From the NCBI GenBank assembly GCA_002492525.1, contig DKZA01000022.1, positions 1 through 61,238 on the forward strand: DNA of 61,238 nt, written 5' to 3'. Under the pieces are notes generated by a model. That model saw only the letters and a program-made list of their open reading frames with translations. It did no database searches and was not told the origin of the DNA. Origin of the DNA: Lachnospiraceae bacterium UBA7086. Its GTDB lineage: Bacteria > Bacillota > Clostridia > Lachnospirales > Lachnospiraceae. Made by a program: the position numbers and the translations under genes. This document shows positions 42,255-51,643 of this stretch, piece after piece; positions within the stretch are counted from its first letter, which is position 1, and each line of letters begins with the position of its first letter.

Positions 42255-43235
42255 ATGAATCAGACGAACTGGCACGGCAAGCCCTATTACTCCCTGGATG
42301 CCTACTGTAAAAATATTTACGGGGAAAAACTGTATAAGATTGCTTTAAATGCCGGGCTTACCTGCCCTAACCGGGACGGTACCCTTGGGAATAACGGATG
42401 TATTTTCTGTAGTGCCGGCGGAAGCGGTGATTTTGCCATAGACAGACAACATTACCCCTCCATTGATGCACAGCTGAAAGCCGGCAGAGCGCTTTTTCAT
42501 TCCAAGGAAACAGGCCGGCGCTGTATCGCCTACTTTCAGGCCTACACCAATACTTACGGAGATCCGGCTTATCTTCGCTCGATTTATGAAGAAGCCTTGT
42601 GCGAACCCTCTGTGGCCGGAATTTCCATTGCTACCAGACCCGACTGTATACCGGGAAATGTGTTGACCTTATTAGTCAATATAAAAGAAAAATTCCCCGA
42701 CAAGTTTGTCTGGATAGAATTGGGATTACAGACTATTCATGAAGAAACTGCCCATTTTATCAGACGTGGCTACCCTCTGAAGATATATGACGAATGTGTC
42801 GCCAAGCTGCGAGAAGCGGATATTCCCGTTATCACCCATGTGATTCTCGGTCTCCCCGGCGAAACACCCAAACAGGTGTTACAAACCATTACACACCTGA
42901 ACGACATCGGTACCTGGGGAGTTAAATTACAGCTGTTACACATTTTAAAAGGTACGGACCTTGCTTCTTTATATGAGCAGGGGAACTATCTTCCTCTCAC
43001 CAAAGAGAACTACCTGTCACTACTCATCCGTTGTCTGGAACACCTGTCTCCTGAAATTGTAGTACACAGGCTTACCGGCGACGGCCCCCGTGATCTCTTG
43101 CTGGCCCCTTTGTGGAGTCTGGACAAGCGGAATGTACTGAACGCTCTGCACCATACCATGAAACAGCAAAATACCCGGCAGGGCTCACACTATGAAAGGC
43201 ACACCTATGACACACGACCCACTGACTCTCTATAA
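42255..43235 (+). CDS. Radical SAM protein, TIGR01212/YhcC family
   Basis: 326 residues from ATG 42255; the in-frame TTG at 42249 is less likely. The cluster motif is CPNRDGTLGNNGCIFC (cysteines spaced C-x10-C-x2-C, the family's variation on CxxxCxxC). Later KFVWIELGLQTIHEETAHFI and VITHVILGLPGET are typical. YhcC-type proteins are thought to act in tRNA modification or cofactor biology; the true reaction is unknown. The 3' end overlaps the DUF4364 gene by 29 nt. Confidence 0.88.
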   Translation: MNQTNWHGKPYYSLDAYCKNIYGEKLYKIALNAGLTCPNRDGTLGNNGCIFCSAGGSGDFAIDRQHYPSIDAQLKAGRALFHSKETGRRCIAYFQAYTNTYGDPAYLRSIYEEALCEPSVAGISIATRPDCIPGNVLTLLVNIKEKFPDKFVWIELGLQTIHEETAHFIRRGYPLKIYDECVAKLREADIPVITHVILGLPGETPKQVLQTITHLNDIGTWGVKLQLLHILKGTDLASLYEQGNYLPLTKENYLSLLIRCLEHLSPEIVVHRLTGDGPRDLLLAPLWSLDKRNVLNALHHTMKQQNTRQGSHYERHTYDTRPTDSL

Positions 43236-43722
43236 ACTGATCGTTCTCTATATGTTGGACCGGGTCACCTTTCCCCTGACAAAAGCTCAGGTAGGCGACT
43301 TTATCTTAGAACGGGAATATACGAATTTCCTGACTCTGCAGCAAGTGATCGCAGAGTTGATCGACACGGAACTGATCGTGGCAAAATCCCACCGTAATCG
43401 TACGTATCTGGAAATTACCGAGGAAGGACGTTCTACCCTGTCCTTTTTTGGCAATCGCATCAACGACTCCATCAAAGAAGATATTTCCTCCTTTTTTACC
43501 GCTAACGAGATGGAAATGCGCAATGAGGTTTCCGTTCTGGCAGACTATTACAAGTCTACTTCCGGCGAGTATGAGGCCCGCCTTAAGGCAAAAGAAAAGG
43601 ACGTGACCGTGGTAGAAATCACTCTGTCCGTCCCTGATGAAGATACCGCTTCTGCCATCTGCGCTAACTGGCAGAAATGCAATCAGGATATCTATCAGTA
43701 TCTGATTGCCAAATTATTCTGA
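43207..43722 (+). CDS. DUF4364 winged-helix protein
   Basis: 171 residues from ATG 43207, which has AAAGG upstream; an earlier ATG at 43192 is possible. The N-terminal winged helix is seen in LIVLYMLDRVTFPLTKAQVG, FLTLQQVIAELIDTELIV and TYLEITEEGRSTLSFF, followed by a mixed alpha/beta tail. The family is nearly confined to Firmicutes and of unknown function; probably a PadR-like DNA-binding protein. It starts within the radical SAM gene. Confidence 0.85.
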   Translation: MTHDPLTLYKLIVLYMLDRVTFPLTKAQVGDFILEREYTNFLTLQQVIAELIDTELIVAKSHRNRTYLEITEEGRSTLSFFGNRINDSIKEDISSFFTANEMEMRNEVSVLADYYKSTSGEYEARLKAKEKDVTVVEITLSVPDEDTASAICANWQKCNQDIYQYLIAKLF

Positions 43723-43783
43723 CTATCTTATGACATTATGGCCGGCTTCATCCCTTTCTTTCGCAGCCTGCTCTTTACCGCCG

Positions 43784-46072
43784 CTAACGCTGCCGGATTA
43801 CCTCGCTCCAGCTGGATATCCCGATCACCGGCAGCAAATAGTCCGTATATTGTGCACATTCCGGCGTGTCTATATATTTATATACCGTATAGAGGGATTT
43901 CGGCGCCCCGTTTGTCCCATTGATTCCCAAAGCTAAACCCTGCTGTACCTCCACGGCCGCATCCGTCTGCCGGGATAAAAGCACACTGTCAATATATTGA
44001 TTGGCCTCAATAATCTTGTAGGCATAAGCAAAAGATGCCGCCTGTAATTCCTGCCCCGACGTAGATGTATAGCCCATCTCGCTTAAGATCAGGTGCCGCA
44101 CTTCACCGTCCTCCGTAAGCATCTCCGGCTTTTGGAGGTAATTGGTAAGCACATGAATATTCTTGATTGTCAGCACCGGGGTATTTTCCGATTCCGTCAC
44201 ATAAGAGGCCGCCTTACTGCTGAGGCTCCATGCCTTAGCGCTGGTCAGCGGATAGTTATACGGATGTTGGGCAAGTCCCCAGTCTATATTGCCGCAGGCT
44301 TTAATATTTCTGTTAAATTCATCCAGAATATCTTTGGAAGCATACCCGTTACTGGAATACAAACTCTTCCCCCACTGCTGATCCAAAGAAATATACACTC
44401 TCGCATTGCCATTTACACTGACAATGGCGTTGTAGAAGACACGGAATGGTTTGGCAAACTCCTCCACGTAACTTTCTGTATCCATATACTCAATGTAATT
44501 CCATTCGCTTCTGGCATTGATTTCATTGCTGATGACCCAGTTCATGACCGTACCGTGCCCAGTACCGGAATAACGATTCGCCAAAAAGGAACCGATTGCC
44601 GCCATATACTCCGTACCGGCCTCGTCCGTCCCATTGAAGGCATAATAAAGAGAACGTTTGTTACCGGATCGCGCTTTCGGATGAATCAGCTGCGTATGTC
44701 CCGGCGCCATATCATTTAAAAGAATGGCCGTAGTGGTAATTCCCTTACTGGACAATGTAGAGAACACAAAATCATACTCCGAGATAGCCTGTCCGTTAAA
44801 GGCATATGTCCTGCCGTTATAATTATAATAAATCGTCGGGTAGACCGCCATCGTAGTCTCTCCCAGAATCTTACTCATAGGAATATTGTATGCCGCATGT
44901 TTAACACCCAGATCATCCAGCTCTGTGCCCCGCAGTTTATTCGGGTCTACCAGAAGACCTTTCTTAGACTTGGTATCCCCAAAGGATGGCCTGTATTTAG
45001 CAATGGCCTCCGGATTCGTAATATAACGCGGCCTGCTGACCGCCATAAATTTTCCATCCTTCTTAATTGCCACTACAAATTTGGAAAACAGCCTGGAAGA
45101 AGCCGAATTATAATTTAAATTGACCGAAAAAGTCAAATCCACATCTTTGGGTTCCTCAATGATATATTCCTCGCCGGGAAGTTCCGTCTCATAAGTTTTT
45201 TCTTCAAAAAGATAGTAATAACCATCATCGCTGATCGCCAATCCCTCGGCTGACATCGTCACATCGACTTTACCTGTCTCTGCGTTGATCAGACAGCTCT
45301 CTATCGTAGCAAAATCCAGCGCATTTTCTTCCGTAATCTCCACGGGCCTTGGTCTGTTCTTTACGCCGTCCAGCATATAACGCGCCGCGTCTACCAATGC
45401 CTTGGAAGTACTTTTACCTGCGCCTTTCTTAAGGCTTTCCTTCTGATGCTCGATTTTGCTGTGCTCAGCAAGTTCCACTGCCTCTGTATGTACCATGGCT
45501 TCCACCACAGCGCTCTCTTCGGCAAGCCGCCCCAAATGACGACGTACGCCAAAGGTGATGCCGGTTCCCACAAGCGCCAATGCCACGATACAGGCCGCAC
45601 AGATACCCACCGTCTTTTTCAGCTTTTCAGAATTCTTTTTTTTGCTGTTCTTTCCGGTCTTAGGTTTCTGGGCATCTTTTGAACTTGCGGCTCGGCTTTT
45701 AGGCGTATCAGCAGCAGCGTCAGCCTGTTCTGTGTCAGCCTGTTCTGTGTCTGCCTGTTCTGTGTCTGCCTGTTCTGCGTCCGTCTCCTCCGGCACATCC
45801 ACAACCTCAAGGCTTTCCAATTCCGCTTCCAGCAGCGTCTCGTCCTGATCTTCTCCGAGTTCTATGATTGTAATATCCGCCCGCTTGACCTTCTGACTCT
45901 TCTGCCGCGCGGATCTTTCGCTCTTTTCCCGCTCTTTTTCATTCCGGCGCCGCTGCTTCATCCTGGCCTTTTTAGCTTTTGCCTTCTTCTTATTCTCGGC
46001 AACCTTCGCCTTATCTATGGTTCTCTTTTTCTTCTTTTTCTTCGGCTCGGCCGCTCTGTCTGTATTCTGCAT
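43784..46072 (-). CDS. DUF5722 protein, predicted cell-surface glycoside hydrolase-like
   Basis: 762 residues. The N-terminal 70 residues are very basic (KKKKKKRTIDKAKVAENKKK), followed by an acidic linker with repeats of ADTEQ (four copies, from a 15-nt DNA repeat at about 45718-45780), then one membrane helix (VGICAACIVALALVGTGITFGV, about 155-178). The extracytoplasmic part carries DUF5722, a TIM-barrel-like domain (AVYPTIYYNYNG, TAILLNDMAPG, VMNWVISNEINARSEWNY with a candidate acid/base Glu, VYISLDQQWG, LILSEMGYTSTSG). Members are related in fold to glycoside hydrolases; substrate unknown. Convergent with DUF4364. Confidence 0.85.
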   Translation of the reverse strand: MQNTDRAAEPKKKKKKRTIDKAKVAENKKKAKAKKARMKQRRRNEKEREKSERSARQKSQKVKRADITIIELGEDQDETLLEAELESLEVVDVPEETDAEQADTEQADTEQADTEQADAAADTPKSRAASSKDAQKPKTGKNSKKKNSEKLKKTVGICAACIVALALVGTGITFGVRRHLGRLAEESAVVEAMVHTEAVELAEHSKIEHQKESLKKGAGKSTSKALVDAARYMLDGVKNRPRPVEITEENALDFATIESCLINAETGKVDVTMSAEGLAISDDGYYYLFEEKTYETELPGEEYIIEEPKDVDLTFSVNLNYNSASSRLFSKFVVAIKKDGKFMAVSRPRYITNPEAIAKYRPSFGDTKSKKGLLVDPNKLRGTELDDLGVKHAAYNIPMSKILGETTMAVYPTIYYNYNGRTYAFNGQAISEYDFVFSTLSSKGITTTAILLNDMAPGHTQLIHPKARSGNKRSLYYAFNGTDEAGTEYMAAIGSFLANRYSGTGHGTVMNWVISNEINARSEWNYIEYMDTESYVEEFAKPFRVFYNAIVSVNGNARVYISLDQQWGKSLYSSNGYASKDILDEFNRNIKACGNIDWGLAQHPYNYPLTSAKAWSLSSKAASYVTESENTPVLTIKNIHVLTNYLQKPEMLTEDGEVRHLILSEMGYTSTSGQELQAASFAYAYKIIEANQYIDSVLLSRQTDAAVEVQQGLALGINGTNGAPKSLYTVYKYIDTPECAQYTDYLLPVIGISSWSEVIRQR

Positions 46073-46133
46073 GTACTGTTTCCCTTTTATCCGTTTCCTG
46101 TTGACCGCAAATCCAGTCTGCCTGTGCCCTTAC

Positions 46134-46173
46134 AAAAAAACCGCCTCCTGAAATTCTCAATCAGGAAGTGGTC
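46134..46173 (-). terminator. Terminator of the polysaccharide deacetylase gene
   Basis: On the minus strand ACCACTTCCTGA pairs with TCAGGAGGCGGT (one mismatch, one G-U), with a 9-nt loop, then TTTTTTT. It lies 80 nt after the stop at 46255 and upstream of the DUF5722 gene. Confidence 0.85.
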
Positions 46174-46254
46174 ATGTAATTTCACACTGTCATTATACTG
46201 TATTTCCTACGATAAATTCAATAGGTTTCCGCATTTTTCCTTAAACTTCTACCC

Positions 46255-46968
46255 TTAATCAAACAAAATCTCATCTACCGTCACAAATTCATATCCCTGC
46301 TCTTGTAAAATATCAACAATCTGAAGGGCTGCCGTCACACTGGACTTATACTCGTCATGCATAAGAATAATAGAGTTTTCTTTGGACTTTTGGGTAACTC
46401 TGTTTACAATACCTGACACATCATCACTGCACCAATCCATCGGATCTACCGTCCAAAGTACCGGAAACATCATTAGTTCTGTCTCAAAACTCTTATCCCA
46501 GCTCCCATAAGGCGGCCTTACATACTGTGTCTCCTCTCCCGTGAGCGTTGCAAGCACCTCGCTGGTCTTTACCAGTTCCTCCTTAAAAGCTTCTCTGTTA
46601 TCCTGTCCAAGCTGTATATGACTGTAAGTATGATTGCCCACCAGATGCCCTTCTTCCTGCATCCTCTTAATCAGGTCCGGATAGGCCTGCGCCTGTTCTC
46701 CCAACACAAAAAAGGAAGCCTTCGCTCCCCTCTCTTTCAGCCCGTCTAAAAGCTGTTCCGTATAATATGGATGCGGGCCGTCATCAAAAGTAAGCGCAAT
46801 CTTAGGACTATCTCCTATCTCTTCTTTATGTGTAACATCTGTTATATAATTGCTGACTTCCGACAGTTCTTCCTTATGTATCATCATGCCAAACATCCCT
46901 GCCGCCATCACGCCCGCCAAGAGTACCGTTCCCGTAACAATCCTGCCTTTCACGTCCATTGTCAGCAT
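46255..46968 (-). CDS. Polysaccharide deacetylase (NodB fold)
   Basis: 237 residues. An N-terminal membrane helix (VTGTVLLAGVMAAGMFGMMI) anchors it; the NodB domain starts with ALTFDDGPHP (catalytic Asp pair), followed by EGHLVGNHTYSHIQL (metal His), YVRPPYGSWDK and a late ILMHDEYKSS. It likely de-N-acetylates peptidoglycan or another surface polymer. It directly follows the sensor kinase (64 nt), so it may be a target of the two-component system or transcribed with it. Two close ATGs (46968, 46959) share one ribosome binding site. Confidence 0.9.
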   Translation of the reverse strand: MLTMDVKGRIVTGTVLLAGVMAAGMFGMMIHKEELSEVSNYITDVTHKEEIGDSPKIALTFDDGPHPYYTEQLLDGLKERGAKASFFVLGEQAQAYPDLIKRMQEEGHLVGNHTYSHIQLGQDNREAFKEELVKTSEVLATLTGEETQYVRPPYGSWDKSFETELMMFPVLWTVDPMDWCSDDVSGIVNRVTQKSKENSIILMHDEYKSSVTAALQIVDILQEQGYEFVTVDEILFD

Positions 46969-47032
46969 AACCTCCGGCCATCTTTTCCCTATAAATATAT
47001 GCGCTTACTCTCTGACAAATTCTGTTTCCTGC

Positions 47033-48172
47033 TTATTGCATCCTAATCCGAAATGCTTTGGTATATCCTTCCTGTGCATGACAATCCAGTTCCAGCCTGC
47101 CGCCATGCATTTTAACAATCTGGGCGGCAATCCCAAGCCCTAAGCCTGTTCCCCCTTTGGTTGTACGCGCCTTGTCACCTCTTGCAAAGGGTTCAAAAAT
47201 ATGCTCCGCCAAATCCGGATCAATCTGCTCCCCATCGTCCGCCACAGTAATGACATCCTCCCGCAGACGCACCAGTACACTGCCGCCCTCTCTGCCATAC
47301 CGTACCGCGTTAGTGAGAAGGTTGCCGATGGCGCGCCCCATCTGCAGCCTGTCTATCTCACAGATAACAGGTTCCTCCGGGATATCCACTATAAGATTCA
47401 TTCTTTTCTCTTCAAAATCTTCATAAACAAGCGCCACGCTCTCCCGCAAAAGTTCCGAAAGATCCTCCTGCTTCCTGTGCAGCACATATCCTTCACTCCC
47501 CAGTTTCACATACTCAAACAAAAAAGTCACCAACTCATCCATCCGCATGGACTTCGCATAAATAGCATCCAAATAAACCTGCCGTTTTTCTTCCTCCACC
47601 ACGCCTTCTGACAGAGCCTTACTATATCCGCAGATTGTCGTGATAGGAGTTTTAATATCATGCGCTATATCCGACAGGAGGAGATTACGTTTGCGCTCAT
47701 AGGCAAGCTGATGTTCCTTTTCCTCCTCCAGAAGTTCATTGACCTTTGCGGTCACTATTCTGTAATACCACAACGCGCCTGCCGCATAAGGCAATAAACT
47801 AAATCCCAGCAGGAAGAGGAAAACCGCTATAAACAGGACGCGCAGAAGGATTCCCCATCGTCCGCTGTACAGAGGTGAATTAATATTTATCTGCAAAGCC
47901 TCTCCCATCCCCAGGCTCAGACCATGCTGTATCCACTCCGCCGTACCGAGAGGAAGGAGATCTGCCGCAAAATACAATAACATCTGTATCATAAATACAA
48001 ATATATTCCCTTTTCCTGTAACCTGTACTTGTTGGTAATCCAGGATCATCCCCAAAAGAGGAAACACCACATGACGATAAAAAACGCTGATCAATTCTCC
48101 GCTGACATAAATAGCCAGCATAATAATCAGAAATCTCTGTATGAGATACCACTTTAAAGTTTTTTTCTTCAT
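47033..48172 (-). CDS. Sensor histidine kinase
   Basis: 379 residues from ATG 48172, preceded by GGAGAAGG; an ATG at 48184 has no site. Two membrane helices (YLIQRFLIIMLAIYVSGELI and LLRVLFIAVFLFLLGFSLLP) flank an extracytoplasmic loop of about 80 residues. The kinase core has LLSDIAHDIKTPITTICGYS (phospho-acceptor His), the N box (AIGNLLTNAVRYG), G1 (VADDGEQIDP), and G2 (KGGTGLGLGIAAQIVKMHGG). It sits 31-43 nt after its response regulator on the same strand. Signal unknown; resembles VanS/cell-envelope type kinases in layout. Confidence 0.92.
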   Translation of the reverse strand: MKKKTLKWYLIQRFLIIMLAIYVSGELISVFYRHVVFPLLGMILDYQQVQVTGKGNIFVFMIQMLLYFAADLLPLGTAEWIQHGLSLGMGEALQININSPLYSGRWGILLRVLFIAVFLFLLGFSLLPYAAGALWYYRIVTAKVNELLEEEKEHQLAYERKRNLLLSDIAHDIKTPITTICGYSKALSEGVVEEEKRQVYLDAIYAKSMRMDELVTFLFEYVKLGSEGYVLHRKQEDLSELLRESVALVYEDFEEKRMNLIVDIPEEPVICEIDRLQMGRAIGNLLTNAVRYGREGGSVLVRLREDVITVADDGEQIDPDLAEHIFEPFARGDKARTTKGGTGLGLGIAAQIVKMHGGRLELDCHAQEGYTKAFRIRMQ

Positions 48173-48215
48173 GCCCTTCTCCATGTTCTTTTATGCCGTC
48201 TCAAAGCTTATAATT

Positions 48216-48917
48216 TTATGTGTTATTCTTTTCCAGACGATATCCCAGACCACGAATGGTCGTAATATATTCCCTGCCGTCACAATCTAATTTCGCCCTC
48301 AATTTCGAGATACACACCATCACGTTATTATCCGAAAGCATATAGGACTCTCCCCAGCCCTGCTCAAACAACTGCTGTTTGGTAAATACTTTGCCGGGAT
48401 TTTCCATGAAGAGTTTCATAATCCTGAATTCTACCGAGGTCAATTCAATCGGTTCTTCGCCCCGATACAACAGACAGGATTCCAGATCCAGTTTTAACAC
48501 TCCTACCGTCAATTCCCTGTCGGCAGATATCTGACTGCTTCCCGCTCCCAACGCATAGAAACGCCGAATATTGGAATTCACCCTGGCCACCGCTTCCAGA
48601 GGTACAAAGGGCTTCACAATATAATCATCCGCCCCCAGGTCCAATCCCAGAATCTTGTCCGAGTCGCTGCCTTTGGCAGACAGCATGATCACGGGTATAT
48701 TGCTTTCTTCTCTTATATTTCGTAACACTCGATATCCATCAATCCCGGGCATCATGATATCAAGTACCGCCAGATCCGGCTTCGCCCTCTTAAACAGATC
48801 CAATGCTTCTATGCCGTCCGCCGACTCCAGCACCTCATAACCATCTTTCTCCAGATACAGGCGGAGCACATCCCGAATCTCCGCCTCATCATCCGCTACC
48901 AGAATTTTATATGCCAT
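48216..48917 (-). CDS. OmpR/PhoB-family response regulator
   Basis: 233 residues. The receiver domain has ILVADDEAEIR, the phospho-acceptor Asp in LAVLDIMMPGIDGY, Thr/Ser in VIMLSAKGS and Lys in DDYIVKPF. The C-terminal winged helix includes LTSVEFRIMKLFMENPGKVF, SDNNVMVCISKLRAKL and TIRGLGYRLEK. It is the first gene of the pair with the 47033-48172 kinase and is followed by the deacetylase. Confidence 0.94.
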   Translation of the reverse strand: MAYKILVADDEAEIRDVLRLYLEKDGYEVLESADGIEALDLFKRAKPDLAVLDIMMPGIDGYRVLRNIREESNIPVIMLSAKGSDSDKILGLDLGADDYIVKPFVPLEAVARVNSNIRRFYALGAGSSQISADRELTVGVLKLDLESCLLYRGEEPIELTSVEFRIMKLFMENPGKVFTKQQLFEQGWGESYMLSDNNVMVCISKLRAKLDCDGREYITTIRGLGYRLEKNNT

Positions 48918-48947
48918 GATTTTTCTCCACTATGTCAGATATATATA

Positions 48948-49793
48948 TTAAATCACATCCATGCCATTGCCATCAGATTCGTTTAGTCTGCGGTACAGCG
49001 CTGCACAGGTCAGCTGCTGATAAGGCTGCACATAGAATATTTCTACAATACCACACGTTATTGTTCCAAGAATATGCCACAGAATAAAAGATAAATCCAA
49101 CACAAACGCTTTCCACTTATGACCGTTCATCATATCTTTACTCATCTGCAACACCCTTTTATACTCCATGTCCGGATGCTCCGCCATGATATAAGATACC
49201 ATCCGATACTGATACTTCTTATAGACGCCAGGTATAATAAATAACAACGCCCACAAAAAGATCTGCAGATCGCGATGGAACAGCGTTTTTACAATATTTT
49301 TATACGAATGATCAAATCCATAAGTAATCTCATTCACTTCCGCCCTGTCATCCACACTCTTTAACATAAAGCGATCAACACCTACACTGAACGGGTTGAA
49401 CAAAAAAACATCCACCGCAAAAATGATTGCAAAGATTACCAGAAAAATTGCCAGGAAAATTGATAAACCAATCACGACCGCCACAACCATCCCGATTGCC
49501 GATACGCTGTACTTTTCCATAACTGTTATCTGGCCTTCTTTTTCATTTATCTCCAGGAAACTATGCTTTTTACCAGACGCTTCCTGTTCCCAGTCTTGCG
49601 CATCCTCACCATATTCCATAATGATTTCATCCACAGATTCCGCATCAGTATCGCTGCCACCCATTCCGACGCCTGTAAATCCGATACCGCCTCCCAGCAA
49701 TAACATCAGGGTTGATACCAGCACAATCTTCCAGTAATTTCTCTGTAAGGCTTCTTTCGCCCGCTCTTTCAGTTCTTTTCTTGTCCACATCAT
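48948..49793 (-). CDS. DUF975 membrane protein
   Basis: 281 residues from ATG 49793 with GGAGG 9 nt upstream (an ATG directly after it is also possible). The family motif MWTRKELKERAKEALQRNYW is at the N-terminus, followed by four to five membrane helices (VVAVVIGLSIFLAIFLVIFA, ALLFIIPGVYKKYQYRMVSY, FVLDLSFILWHILGTITCG). Function unknown; widespread in Firmicutes. It ends 30 nt before the response regulator start, so it may be co-transcribed with the two-component genes, although an accessory role is only inferred. Confidence 0.88.
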   Translation of the reverse strand: MMWTRKELKERAKEALQRNYWKIVLVSTLMLLLGGGIGFTGVGMGGSDTDAESVDEIIMEYGEDAQDWEQEASGKKHSFLEINEKEGQITVMEKYSVSAIGMVVAVVIGLSIFLAIFLVIFAIIFAVDVFLFNPFSVGVDRFMLKSVDDRAEVNEITYGFDHSYKNIVKTLFHRDLQIFLWALLFIIPGVYKKYQYRMVSYIMAEHPDMEYKRVLQMSKDMMNGHKWKAFVLDLSFILWHILGTITCGIVEIFYVQPYQQLTCAALYRRLNESDGNGMDVI

Positions 49794-49926
49794 TTGATCA
49801 TTCCTCCAAATTCTATTTCCCAACGTATTCCTGACGGAAAACTTGTTATTCTTGATGATGTCAGAATATCATATCCTGCTTAAAGAAAAAGCATGAAAAG
49901 CTTAACATAAACTTAAAACGCCCGGC

Positions 49927-51459
49927 TCAATTCTCACACAAATTCATATATTCCAGATATAATCTCTCAAACACTTCCTGCTGTGCCAGATTGATTGTCC
50001 TGACATAAGAAAGATTCCCCTCCAGTGTCCTGCCGTCCGTCACTCCCCTGCACAGATCCCGTCCTATACGGAAAGCTCCTTCTAAAGATGTATTTCCCAC
50101 TGCCTGCACACTTCCCCGCATGTGTTCCGGCAAAAGACCTATCGCAAAAGCCGCTTCCACATCCAAATAATAGCCAAATCCCCCTGCCAGATACACTCGC
50201 TCTATCTGCGGTCTTCCCATCTGTTCCCACAAAATCTCCACCCCGGCCCTGACAGCCGCTTTGGCCATCTGCAATGCCCGGATATCCTGATTCCCAAGAG
50301 TGAAATTTCCTCTCTGCGTATGTATCTCCACACCCTGTGTAAAATAAGGTTCTGTAAGAAGCCCTGTCTCATCCAGGATAGCCTTCTTTCTAAGAGAGGA
50401 AGTAACCGCTATCATGTCCGTCCCCACCACAGCCTTCTCCATCCCGCCCTCAAAAGCCGGACCTGCCGCCGTGGCTGTCACCAACATATCTGTCCCATCG
50501 GTAATGGCCATCTCCCCGTTGGTCCCCAAATCAATCAAAAGACAGATTTTTTCCTGCCCCGGTTTTTCCCCGTCTCCAGGAATCATTCCCAGCGCATACA
50601 ATCCCGCCACGATATCACCACCCACAAAGGTACTAATACCAGGTGTTATATAAATAGGTATGGCAAAAGGGCCTTTGCATTTCTGCAAGCCAATCTCCAC
50701 CGGAGTAAACGGACTTCTGCCCAGAGAGGATACATCATATCCCATAAAAAGGTGTTCCATAGTCGTATTGCCCGCAATACAGATACCGCTTATGGATTCT
50801 ATATTCACGGAAGCCGTAAATTGTCTCACACCGCGTTCCAATACTTCCCAAACACACTGCTTAAGCGCCTCGCCGTATCCGTCACAGGATGCCTGGATTC
50901 TCGACAAAACATCTGCACCATACTTTCTCTGTGGATTCATTTCACAATAGGTATCTATTACCTCTCCCGTATCCACTTGTCGAAGCTGCATCGCTATGGT
51001 AGTGGTTCCCAGATCGACAGCTATAATAACATCCACTTTTCTGAATACTGATGATTTATTTTTTTGACCTATTAAGTCAATATTTTCTGACAAATCCACC
51101 ATTTTTGTCACAATGGGAATTTGATGTTCTCTTGGAAATACTAATTTAATGACACAATCGTCTTTCGGTCTGGCAAGACAGGACAATCTATAACCCATCC
51201 GCAATTCCTCTGCTTTTAAACGGCTTCTTTCCAGGGATGTCGGCAAAGGCGCTCCCTGTATAAACCGCACCATACACCTTCCGCAATCCCCTCTGCCGCC
51301 ACATAAATTGCCTTCTATCAGATTATTTCTCAGCAAAGTTGACATGAGTGTCGCGGATGGATCATGTGTCACTGTTACAAATTCTTTTGATTTATCACCT
51401 ATTTCTATATTTTGTTTTTCGTCATCCGTAACAATTGTAATTTTAATTTTTTCAGACAA
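49927..51459 (-). CDS. ASKHA-domain ferredoxin, RACo/DUF4445 type
   Basis: 510 residues from a probable TTG at 51459, chosen because AAGGAG sits 9 nt upstream; no ATG nearby has a site. The N-terminal 2Fe-2S ferredoxin has CGGRGDCGRC and a later LSC. The middle linker leads to an actin-like ATPase: IIAVDLGTTTIAM, GICIAGNTTMEHLFMG, LLIDLGTNGEMAI, and late VYLAGGFGYYLDVEAA. Relatives reactivate corrinoid proteins in methyltransferase pathways using ATP. No corrinoid protein or methyltransferase is adjacent, so the partner is elsewhere. The start overlaps the stop of the DUF4250 gene. Confidence 0.82.
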   Translation of the reverse strand: MSEKIKITIVTDDEKQNIEIGDKSKEFVTVTHDPSATLMSTLLRNNLIEGNLCGGRGDCGRCMVRFIQGAPLPTSLERSRLKAEELRMGYRLSCLARPKDDCVIKLVFPREHQIPIVTKMVDLSENIDLIGQKNKSSVFRKVDVIIAVDLGTTTIAMQLRQVDTGEVIDTYCEMNPQRKYGADVLSRIQASCDGYGEALKQCVWEVLERGVRQFTASVNIESISGICIAGNTTMEHLFMGYDVSSLGRSPFTPVEIGLQKCKGPFAIPIYITPGISTFVGGDIVAGLYALGMIPGDGEKPGQEKICLLIDLGTNGEMAITDGTDMLVTATAAGPAFEGGMEKAVVGTDMIAVTSSLRKKAILDETGLLTEPYFTQGVEIHTQRGNFTLGNQDIRALQMAKAAVRAGVEILWEQMGRPQIERVYLAGGFGYYLDVEAAFAIGLLPEHMRGSVQAVGNTSLEGAFRIGRDLCRGVTDGRTLEGNLSYVRTINLAQQEVFERLYLEYMNLCEN

Positions 51460-51625
51460 ACTGATTTTTCTCCTTATCATAGTGATAATCAATTCCTGCC
51501 AGTTTTTCGACTATCTGATCCTCACTTACATCAAGATCATCGCACAGATCCTCAAGACTTTTATAAAAATCACGCAGTTTTAAATTGATAAAACTAAGTA
51601 ACATTACCGGATCTTTGGGTATCAT
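51452..51625 (-). CDS. DUF4250 small protein
   Basis: 57 residues, too short to stand out by length alone: ATG 51625 has AAGGAGG upstream and the frame runs to TGA at 51452. The sequence MIPKDPVMLLSFINLKLRDF is the family's typical start, and the end NQFV is also typical. Members are common in Clostridia with unknown function, perhaps helical DNA-binding-like. It overlaps the ferredoxin gene start by 8 nt and starts 19 nt after the S66 peptidase stop, so all three are probably co-transcribed. Confidence 0.85.
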   Translation of the reverse strand: MIPKDPVMLLSFINLKLRDFYKSLEDLCDDLDVSEDQIVEKLAGIDYHYDKEKNQFV

Positions 51626-51643
51626 GCCTGTACCTCCTTATTC

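Noticed and set aside
45710..45790. Tandem 15-nt repeats that could look like a CRISPR array
   Set aside because: Units are back to back without spacers and lie in frame within the DUF5722 gene.
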